Assembly: GCA_002179805.1 (NCBI GenBank)
Contig: NAVB01001434.1
Span: forward strand, 1-26,212
Direction: 5' to 3'
Length of the DNA: 26,212 nt
Source of the DNA: Acanthamoeba lenticulata
Taxonomy: Eukaryota > Discosea > Longamoebia > Acanthamoebidae
How positions within the stretch are numbered: the first letter of the stretch is position 1; each line of letters starts with the position of its first letter. Position numbers and translations under genes: made by a program. The notes under the pieces were generated by a model that searched no databases, was not told the DNA's origin, and saw only the letters and a list, made by a program, of their open reading frames with translations. Positions 9,746 through 18,308 of the stretch are shown piece by piece.

Positions 9746-12700
9746 TCAGATGCCGCCCAGGTTCATCATCTCCATGGTGTTCTGCAAGAAGATATGTGAC
9801 AAAATCTTCTTCATGCCCTTCCTCGTATCGGCTTTGGCCAAAAATGGGTGCTGGGATGTGAACCAAACCACAGCTGTCAGTTGCAAAGCAGCCAAGGCAA
9901 AAGCGCAGCTCCCATGTTGCCACCAGGTGGTGTGTTCGGAAGAGGCTGCTCAAGGCTTTGAGGGGTGAAGGAGAAGACACACACCTGAAGAAGCTCTTCG
10001 GCAGTGGCGCGTTGCGCGGGGTCCAGCTGGAGGCACAGGGTCATAAATTCCTTGAACTCTCGCGTCCATTGCGCAGAGTTCTTGAACGGCTCCGGGTAGC
10101 CTAGCGTCCCCGCCGTGAACATTGCCTTCATGTGCAAATGCGGCCACGCATAGCAACAACGAAACGTAACAACACGAACGAGAATAAACAAGATGGCATT
10201 GATGAGATACGGCGTTGGGATCGCAAAAAGGAAGGAAATAAAGAACACCAAGAAGAACGAGACCTTGAGCGAAGACTTTCTGTGTGGCGGTTGTCCGTTG
10301 GCCAGCTCGAGAAGGCAGATGGCAAAGGACCAGATATCGACAGGATAGCTGTAGGGCAGTCTCTTGATCATCTCGGGCGGCATCCAGAAGGGGCTGCCCA
10401 CCATGTGGCACCGCTTCTCTGTCTGCGCCGCGTAGTCGAGGCACAACCCGAAATCGACTGCACACAACAACCATCGCAATAACGAGCACGTCGTCAGGCT
10501 CATTCTGTCTTGATCATCTGCTCCTCGGATAGAAGCAGAAAGAGCACAGCTAGGATAGAGAGCAGAAGAGAAATGCGCACTGAGTTTGACATCTCCCTGC
10601 GTAGTCATCATGATGTTCGCGCTCTGCAGGACGGAAACAACGAGGCGCCACGCGAAAAATAATGATCATTAGAAATCGTCTTCGCATGGGACTTCGAAAT
10701 GGGATCAAGTGGGATGAATCGCACTTTCAAGTCTCTGTGGATCAATGAGTTCTGGTGAAGATAACGGATCCCTTGAAGCATCTTTTTTTTTTGGGGAAAC
10801 ACGAAATAAAGTAAAAATAATAAAAATAATAAATAAAGAAATAACAAACAGATAAAGTGTGGTGAGTTCAAGAGGAGCAACACAAACGAGGCGAAAGGAA
10901 AGGAGAATCAGCGGACCTCTTTGGCCACGAACGCAATCTGCTTCTCCTGGAACTCAAAGCCCTTGATGGCCTGCATGCGTTCACCAGGCAAAAGATTACA
11001 AAATCTATGAAAAAAAAAACAAAAAAGAGGAAAAACTAATAATATTAATCATAAAAGAGCAACGCACCTGCGAGAGGGTGCCGCCCTCCATGAACTCGGT
11101 GATGATCCAGAGTTCGTCCAGATTGATATACGACGAAATGTACTTGACGATGTTTGGGTGATCCACCCGCTTGAGGAAGTGGACCTCGCTCATGTTGCGG
11201 AACTGGTCCCGCGGGTTAATGTGCTTCATCTTCTTCACCGCCACACGGCCCTGCACGTGACAACAAAAGGAGGGGCAGGATGAGATGTGGGGGCGAGATG
11301 AGGGTCGGAGGCTGAAGGAGGCGAGACGCACCTTCCCCTTCAAGTTCTTGGCCATATACACGCGCCCAAAGCCGCTATTGCAATGCAACGAACGCGCCCA
11401 GTCAGCCAAGCAAACGAGTCGCGCCTGGTCAAAGTGCGTTGAGAGAAAGTGCGTACCCTTCACCGACGATCTCCTGCACCTTGACCTCCTTCTTGGCCAA
11501 GCCCTCTGAGAGCAGCGCTTCTGCTCACGCCAACGCCACGTCAATAAGATACATATGTATATAAAAAGCAATATGTGGCGGTGGTGGGGATCGTACCTGC
11601 AGGCGGAATGGTGTCCCACTTGTCCTTGGTTCGGTCCTTGGACTTGGTCCTTCCGATAGTGATGGGCTCGGCGTCAGGGCTGGGCGTGTAGACGAACGAT
11701 CGCTTGGTCAGGAAGTGCAAGCAATGCAGCAAAATTACGAAATTGGACTGGAGTTCGGCCTCTGGAATCTTTGAGGCTGCACCACATGACACATCGCCAC
11801 CATCATCAACACATGGAAGTCAGCATAATCTACCACGAAATACATGTTGACCGATCGGTTCGTACACTTCAGCGATTTCCTCATATCTTTCGGCAAATCC
11901 TGTTGGATGAAAGGGTCATTAGGAGTTGTAAACTGGCAATAAGCAATGAGGGAGTGCGTTACGTCGGCGCAGGTGAGATAGACTGGAGGCAAATGCTTGC
12001 GGGGTTCAGCCACGTCGTCCAGGTCCCGTTCGCCGGCGGCCCCACCAGTGCCGCCGCTGCTGGTCTTGGGCTTGTCCTTCTTCTTGAACTTGTCGAGCAT
12101 CTTGCCCATAAAGGTCGTCGAGCGCGGCTCCTCGCCGCCTTTTCGCGCCGCCGCGCGGTGCTTGTGACTGTTCGAGTGAGACCTGAAAATCGCGACAGAC
12201 GCAACGACGATCACAACACAAACACGCCCCCCAAGTGACGTCAGCCCTCACGAACGTCCATCGCTGCTGCTGCTAAGACGCGAGCGGACCGCGCGTACCG
12301 GTGGTGAGAGTGGTGGTGGCGGTGCGGCCGCTTCTCTTCGGTCCGCTCGTGACTGCCGCTGCCGGCTAGAGCCGCGTTCTGGTGGGCTAGATCGGGGGCC
12401 GACTTGGTTAGCTCGCGTTCGCCGCTCTCGGCGTTCTCCGTGCTGTCGCTGAGGCGCGGCCTTGAGCCCGACTGAGCCAAGTTGTCCTCATCTTCCTCGT
12501 CGTCCTCATCCTCCTCTTCCTCTTCCTCCTCTTCTTCCTCTTCCTCATCCTCCTCTTCGTACTTCTCACCGCGAGCCTCAGCTTCGGCCTTGAGCTTGGC
12601 CCGCTTCTCTCGGCGGTGCTGCAGCGCGATGGCCTTGGCCTGCGCCCGCCTGGCCTTCCTGTCGAGCTTCTTCTGGTGCGAACCCGTCGCCACCTCCTTG

Positions 12701-12748
12701 TGCGAGCTCAGCAGCTCGTCAGAGGCCGGTCTGCCAAGCACGGTGGCC
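9746..12748 (-). CDS. PAK/STE20-family kinase with PBD-like region; probably the C-terminal half of a fusion with the upstream phosphatase
   Basis: Model: complement(join(9746..9850, 9985..10125, 10264..10457, 10581..10623, 10725..10781, 10917..10970, 11068..11250, 11332..11374, 11457..11505, 11597..11776, 11866..12182, 12299..>12748)), frame kept throughout. The first exon encodes a basic helix, a long Glu/Asp run and a His-rich end. The second continues to a PBD-like stretch (VTHSL, then LPKDMRKSLKSSKIPEAELQ), resembling the autoinhibitory part after the CRIB of p21-activated kinases, though a canonical CRIB is not clear. Kinase motifs: GEGGFGRVY, GRVAVKK, HRDLKSANIM, IDFG, SPFWMPPE. PAKs respond to GTP-bound Rac/Cdc42. 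The activation-loop Thr of PAK1 (KRSTMVGT) is His here (KRCHMVGS). The first exon has no ATG and opens with an acceptor (ATAG at 12749-12752), so an upstream exon is needed; see the next entry. A separate start would be ATG at 12107-12109. Confidence 0.85.
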
Positions 12749-12811
12749 CTATGATCATTAGCTACTGGTTAACTCGAGGTCGCCAAAATAACTTATAATT
12801 GGGAAAAAGGC

Positions 12812-14698
12812 TCAACGAGGTCCTTGCAAGCGTATTTCGAGGAGTGGGCGGGAGGGGCGAGGAGGAGGAGGCAAGTACTTGGCTGGCGGGACCGCGCCGC
12901 CCTTCTGCTTGGACGACTTATCCAGCTCGGAGGCGCTGCTGATCCGCGGCGCGGCCGGTCGATCATCCTCGTCGTCCTTCTTCTTGCGGCCAAAGATGTG
13001 CGAAATTGGGCTGTTGCGGGCACCAGGCCTCTTGCTGTCCAACGCCCGGTAGGGCGCCGACGGCCTCCAGGTGCTGCTACCGCCCTGAAGAAGCTGTCCG
13101 GTCGCCGAAACCTTGACGAGCTTGGACTGCAATTTTGTTGAAATAATTAATGACATAGAATATTTTAATATCAATTAGAGAGTTATTTAAAAAAGAGTGC
13201 AAGGGGCTACCTTGTGGATGCGGAAGGCGGGCCTCACTTTGGAGTGGCAGGAGCAGAGCGAGCCCTCCCAATTCCACTCGCCCACCAAGACGCCGCATGA
13301 GGGACAGGCAAGCCGGCCCGTCGGCTGGTTCAGGTCACTTTTCATCCACGCCATGGGCTCACAGAACACGTATTCACATTCCCAGTCCTGCACACCAACA
13401 CCACTGTAAGGTGAGCACGTGGTTGGAGTGTACAGATGCGTGGTGGTGACGAGACGACGCACCTCGAGGCTCAGCACGCCCCGCGTTTTGACGTGCATGA
13501 TGGCGCTGTGCGGGCCAAAGAGCTTGCGCTTGCACATGAAGCAGGCAAAGACCTCGTTGTTGCAGGCTTTGTCGCCCTCAGGGTCCGGTGCGAAGCTCCC
13601 GGACTCGACCGAGCCGCCTAGAGTAACCCCATCACCATCATCGTCGGCCCCACCATGGTTGATCAGCCTCGTCGCAGAGAAGGATGATGATTGATTAGGA
13701 AGAAGAGGGATTCGTACCGGCACGCTGCATGAGAAGGGCCGAGAGGTGCTGTGCCTGCTTACCATCGACGATATCCACGGCCTGCGTACCAGCCACCCGA
13801 TCCATGAAGGCGGCATGATCCGCTGAGGCCTTACTGCGCCAGGTCGCGTAGGTCTTGGAGTGCTCGTCGACGCTACACTTCATCTTCTCAAAGAGCCGAA
13901 GTTGCTGCAAAGATGAAGACGAAGAAGATGTTGTAAGAATAGTGACGATCCACATGTGGTGAAGGGGATCAAGCCAGGCAAGGAGGCCATACTGCCATCA
14001 GGTTTTCGCTGACGGAGTAAACGTAGGCCGTGCTTGTAATCATGGCTAGAGCGTCCGACAAGGAAACGGGGCGATACTTCATCAAGTAGGCGGCCACCAC
14101 CGCCACGTTACGCGACATGCCAAGCCAGCTGCAATGCACAACAGCACACATCGATCCGGCACATAAGGGAGAAGAAGCTATCAGTACGAGGAAACGAAAG
14201 ACGGGCAGAAAGAATACTCCAACGCCAGAGAAAGAAGAAGCTCAACTCAACCCTTAAAAGATAAGAAGAATCCCAACACGCACCTCACGACAACAACGCC
14301 TCCAGCGGTCCTGCCCTCGGTCAGGAAGGCAAAGCAGTCGCTGAGGCGCGGCAGCAAGTTGCTGTTGGGCGTGTCGGCAATAGCCACGTTCTTGTGCGTA
14401 AAGCCCTGGGAATAAGAAGCCAGAAGAAAAAGGAATCGATTGTCTCGCGCAGTGAGATCTCACGCAATGCCAAAGATGGGGGCCAAATGCTCAAAGGTTG
14501 GAAGGAGCTGAGGAGAGAGGGGAGAAAGATGCGCGGAGGCAAGGGAGGGAGAAGGACCTGGAAGAGGCGATTCTTCATGGTCGCCACCTCCTCCATTACG
14601 GTGAGGACATGGCTTATGCGAAGCTGTTTGAGATTTTCGTCGCGGCAGCTGCCAATGTCGCCCACAAACAGCTTGGGTGCCACCTCAACCAGTCGCAT
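12812..14698 (-). CDS. yvh1: YVH1/DUSP12-type dual-specificity phosphatase with C-terminal zinc-binding domain; catalytic Cys apparently replaced
   Basis: Model: complement(join(12812..13126, 13211..13387, 13463..13617, 13718..13904, 13993..14128, 14284..14405, 14558..14698)), 410 residues if it stops at 12812. The N-terminus (KLFVGDIGSC, ISHVLTV, ADTPNSNLLPRLSDCFAFL) is a DSP fold. The C-terminal domain (ACFMCKRKLF, then EYVFCEPMAWM, LACPSCGVLVGEWNWEGSLC, CHSKVRPAFRIHKSK) is diagnostic of YVH1/DUSP12, which helps release Mrt4 in 60S ribosome maturation. With the best splice (AG|GTGCG at 14284 to CAG|C at 14129) the signature is VVVVSWLGMSRN: Ser88 stands where Cys belongs, Arg94 is kept and His is Val. 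The intron between 13718 and 13617 is least certain. Instead of stopping at 12812, a phase-2 donor at 12878 (AA|GTACTTG) joins exactly to the kinase exon at 12748, giving a 993-residue fusion ending at 9746. Confidence 0.83.
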
Positions 14699-15133
14699 TT
14701 TGAAAGAATCTCTTGAGGGAGTGCGAAGGGACGATGCTGGTCTCTAAAGAAGGCACTAGTGGAAAGGTCAACGAAATGGGAGAAGACGAGAGGAACGGCA
14801 CCGCGGGAGTAGCGAATGCGAAAAGGCTCCGCCGGTGATCGTTACTTCTCTCCCTTCAGTGGAGAGAAGGGGAGGAGAGAGAGAGAGAGAGAGATTTGAT
14901 CCACTCGGCCTCTCTCGAATGAAGAGCCGCCCAAAATCACCTCAGCTTGCTCGTCCCCTCCAGGCCTGCCCTTTCGTGGTGGGTGGTGTTGTTTGTCGGG
15001 GTTTCGTGACCAATACAGTCGACAAAAAACCGATTTGCAGCTTCTTATTGGTGTTAGCACAGGGCCTTTTTTGAGCATAGGAAAATGGCAGTGTTTTCCT
15101 TCTGATTTCCCTCTTGCATAGACCTAGACAAAG
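14699..15133. other. Shared upstream region between divergent genes
   Basis: These 435 bases separate the minus-strand phosphatase/kinase gene (start 14698) from the plus-strand gene at 15134, so both promoters must lie here. A GA-dinucleotide run at about 14874-14895 sits near the middle. No TATA box is obvious on either strand. Open frames here (such as 14835-15074) have no domain and are not supported. Confidence 0.55.
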
Positions 15134-16050
15134 ATGGACACCCCAGCCGAAGGTGCAGGTGGTCCTTTCTTGACTCTGAACCCATGCGCTTCGGCACTTG
15201 AGAGGTCGTTACGTCGGCGAGCAAACGCATTGTCAAACCTCGACGAGCCTCATCGTCTTAATGGCAATCAAGAGAATGTTGGCCCTCGAGGAGGTCCAGC
15301 CGTCAAGCATCCTCGCGAAACAATTCTATCCAAGATGAAAGACGCGGCGCAGTATCTGGCGCCGCCCACAGCGACGGTTCAGAAGAAAGGACGCCGCGCG
15401 TACGCGTCTGCGCGTGACTACACGGTGAGCACCGAAGGCCGTCTCGTGTTCCAGAAGATAAAGGACGAAGTTAGGTTCGCCACTGTCACGACGGCGGTGC
15501 GAAGCTTGCTCGAGCATCACAAGCTGTTGCTCCGTTCTCTGGGCCTCGCCAAAGGTGGCGGTGGTGGCCGAGGCGACGTGCGAAGTTTCGTGGCCCTGGT
15601 GGTTAAAGACGCGGCCAAAGCTGGTGGCTATCGGCTGTGCATGCGCTACTTCGGCTCACGCCTGCCGGCCGCGGTTCCCTGGGCCATCGATGCGCTCGTC
15701 CGAGGTGAGACCTTGTCGCGAGGCGTCCAGGAGGTGCTGCAGATTGGTGCGTACTCAGAGAAACACCCAATCTCACCACGTGCACGTCTTTTTTTTTTGT
15801 ACTCACCAACGAATGCTGGCTCACTTGGTCGTGGTACCCCCCAACCCGTCGTCGTGACGCAGGTGGTCGACGGGCGGTACTGGGTGTAGTGAGCTCAGCA
15901 CTCCCCATAGGTGGACTCCCCTCGTTCTTGCTGATCGGTGCTGGCTGGTGGGCAGTGGAAAAAGGCGCCAAGGGCCTTATCCACATGTTTGCTGATGATG
16001 AATCTGAGCTAAGCCAACAGCAGCAAAAGAAAAAGAAGGCCAAGTTGTGA
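15134..16050 (+). CDS. Unrecognised protein with hydrophobic C-terminal stretch
   Basis: I do not recognise the family. Model: join(15134..15746, 15863..16050), 266 residues. The intron donor GTGCGTAC at 15747 and acceptor GACGCAG ending at 15862 are phase 1; splicing gives a continuous chain ending SQQQQKKKKAKL. Without splicing the frame would close at 15889, but that read-through passes a T-rich intron-like stretch. Residues 1-~110 are polar and basic. Residues ~115-200 look helical (VRSLLEHHKLLLRSLGLA, then FVALVVKDAAKAGGYRLCM). Residues ~205-245 are hydrophobic and glycine-rich (VLGVVSSALPIGGLPSFLL, then IGAGWWAVEKG), compatible with one or two membrane segments, followed by a lysine-rich tail. 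It could be an organelle or ER membrane protein; that is only a guess from hydropathy. Confidence 0.72.
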
Positions 16051-16623
16051 GGCTCCACACGGAGATCTGGCCCTTTTGTAGCATCATTCCTCTTGCCATA
16101 CTCCTTCAAAGCTGATGGCCTTGAAAAGGCGCAGCTCGTCTAACCCGGACTCAAGGTATCAAGGGAGTTCTTGCTGTGGCGCGAGTTCTACATGAAATCA
16201 AGCCCATCCGCCGCACCATAAAAAACCAGAACGGTACGGCTGCTGCCATAAGCCATGAACAAGAACGGTTGTAGAATTTAAAGCATGACTTCTTTACAGT
16301 TTTGCGCATTCCGTACGTTTTCTTTTGTACCCATGAGCGTGCGTAACCTCACATGTTGCTATGACAAAATTTTTCCTGCCCTGCACGGATACCAACAACA
16401 CACAACGCCGAGCTTGGTCTGGTTTGCTTGTTGTGTGCTTGTCCCGGAAGAGCTAGTTGTTGGCTGCTTTGTGGTGGATTGCGTCTGGCTTACGCGTGCA
16501 CAGACATCCAGCGAGCAAGGCAGCCCTCCGAAGTAGCGCCCACATTTTTTATTTTTTAAAACTCATCTGGATACGATCCTCATCGATTTCGAGAGCTCTA
16601 TCTAGACGATTTGGCACGCAAAG
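16051..16623. other. Intergenic: 3' flank of the unrecognised gene and 5' flank of the second phosphatase gene
   Basis: No gene is supported in 573 bases. The open frame at 16285-16536 (83 codons, Cys/Phe/Val-rich) lacks any recognisable motif. A T/A-rich patch (TTTTTTATTTTTTAAAA, about 16545-16561) lies about 65 bases before the phosphatase ATG and may include its core promoter. Confidence 0.5.
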
Positions 16624-17948
16624 ATGGAGGAACAAAGGAAAGAAGATGAAGCAATGGAGAGCCAGTTCGATAATGAAGACGATGACGACGACTTTGACCC
16701 CTTTCTGCACGCCACCGTACCACGAAATCTCTATCACAAATTTCAAACTGAAGGTAGCAAACGTTGGGGACCGCCCACCGAGATCTTGCCCTTCCTTTTT
16801 CTTGGGTACGTGCATTTTTTTCCATCACAATCTGCCAGGTGATGCAGACACGTCGCTGACAGCGGGGTTCATCTTCCCCCCTCCCCCAAACCTGTTTCCA
16901 GGTCGTGTTTCTGTGCGAATGAAGAGGTTCTGCTCCGGGACCTGGGCGTCGACCACATTCTCAACGTTGCCGAAGAGTGTCCTCCACCACCGACCGTCGC
17001 CTCGCGCAAGGATAAGGGCGAGAAGCTGGTCAAGCACTACATGATGGTGGACGTTGTCGAGCATGTATGTACCGCGGTGTTTGTGGCGCAGCTTTTCTGC
17101 ACCTCCCGGGAGATGGAGACCCTCACATGGTGCTCGCATCTATTCGTCCTGCAGATACGCAAAAGCGAAAACCAGTGGAACACGTTCGAGTCGTGCTTCA
17201 ACTTCATCGACAAAGCCAGAGTGGCTTACGAGGCGTACGTAGCGCGGCAAGCCGTTGACCGCAACCAAACGCGAAACTGACAGAGTTGCAAACACCACAC
17301 ATCATTATCACCACCACCACCAACAGGAAGTATGGTGGCGGCAAGAAGCGGAAGGGCAGCAAGCGGATGAAGAGGCCTGGTGGCGCTGAGGAGCGGGGCG
17401 AACGGAAGAGCAGCGGGATGAAGATCAAAAAGCTGAGCCTGAGAGCAGGCAAGGACAGAGACAAGGAGCGAGAGACGGCCACTTCTGCCGCCACCGGCGA
17501 CGCCACGCTCACTGGGCCGGCCAGCGACAGAGTTTTGGTGCACTGCATGCACGGGCGGTCTCGCTCGGCCACGATCGTGCTGGCCTATTTGATGAAGAAG
17601 GAGGGTTGGACCCTGCGCCAGGCCTATGTGCACGTCAAGCTGCGACGACCCATCGTTGGACCCGACAAGTACGTGCGCATTCACAGTGTCTGGCAAGTCT
17701 GGTGATGGTTGTCCTAACACGGCGTGCGCGTGTGTAGCAGGTACCTGAAGCATCAGCTGATCGAGTACGAGCAACACTTGTTCGGCAAATCTTCGTTCCA
17801 GAGCGTCGAGGAGTTCCGTGACTACCAGTTGCTGCTCACGCCAGAACTCGTGCTCAAGGAAAAGGAGCGCAAGCAGAAGCTTCGGGACGGGCAAGCCGGA
17901 GCAACACGGCCACCAAGATGGCGTAAAACAACAAAAAGGGTGTCCTGA
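16624..17948 (+). CDS. Dual-specificity phosphatase with Lys-rich insertion
   Basis: Model: join(16624..16805, 16902..17064, 17155..17234, 17327..17668, 17741..17948), 324 residues, all phases consistent. The N-terminal ~25 residues are acidic (NEDDDDDFDP). The DSP fold runs through EILPFLFLG, LGVDHILNVAEECPPPP, YMMVDVVEH (general-acid Asp), FESCFNFIDKA, the active site VLVHCMHGRSRSATIVLAYL (Cys215, Arg221) and WTLRQAYVHVKLRRPIVGP. Between the helix before the active site and the VLVHC strand lies an insertion of about 65 residues rich in Lys, Arg and Gly (KYGGGKKRKGSKRMKRPGG to about SAATGDATLTG), encoded at the start of exon 4. The C-terminal ~65 residues extend past the domain with a charged helix (LVLKEKERKQKLRDG). 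It should dephosphorylate phospho-Tyr/Ser/Thr, perhaps on MAP kinases; the substrate is unknown. Unlike the DSP at 12812-14698, all catalytic residues are present. Confidence 0.9.
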
Positions 17949-18308
17949 TTTTTCTTTTTGTTATTTTTTGTCTAATTAAATGCATTTAATTAGGAAATGA
18001 AAAAGAAAAGAAGAACCGGTTGCAGGGCGAGTTTCATAACCTTGTGTCGACATCGTTTAGAAGAGGAGGCAACAACCCAGCTGGGGGTGTTCGCGGTTGA
18101 GTTCGCAAAGGTTGGCGCGGTGGTCGCGTGAATGCGCTTGTGATTAGGCCGCAGACCAAGCAGAAGGGGTGAAGTTAGACAACGAAGAGAGCAAATCGCA
18201 ACTCACGACGGTGATCCATTTGGACGGCAACCCTCCCGCCCGCCCAGTAAACGAGGTTTCTAGGAGAGAATCAACCGTTCATCTTCATCAGCGAGGAAGT
18301 AAACCATC
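17949..18308. other. Intergenic: 3' flank of the phosphatase and promoter region of the BAR-RhoGAP gene
   Basis: Apart from the palindrome at 17972-17993, nothing coding is supported. The frame opening at 18169 overlaps the start of the BAR-RhoGAP gene in another phase and is a shadow. No clear TATA box was found before 18309. Confidence 0.5.
17972..17993. repeat. 22-base perfect palindrome in a longer imperfect inverted repeat, 3' of the phosphatase gene
   Basis: The 22 bases centred on ATGCAT read the same on both strands. T-rich sequence on the left (about 17950-17971, with TTTTTCTTTTTG) and A-rich sequence on the right (about 17994-18015, with GAAAAAGAAAAG) can extend the stem imperfectly. 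It begins 24 bases after the stop codon at 17948, so it would form a hairpin in the 3' UTR or a cruciform in DNA. Confidence 0.8.

Noticed and set aside
12482..12754. Poly-Ser frame on the plus strand
   Set aside because: It is the antisense of the Glu/Asp run in the kinase-side exon.
15747..15889. Read-through end of the unrecognised gene at 15889
   Set aside because: It contains a T-run and a strong donor/acceptor pair; the spliced frame continues for 62 sensible codons to 16050.
16285..16536. 83-codon plus-strand frame
   Set aside because: No motif, no splice partner, and it lies in the AT-mixed gap between two genes.
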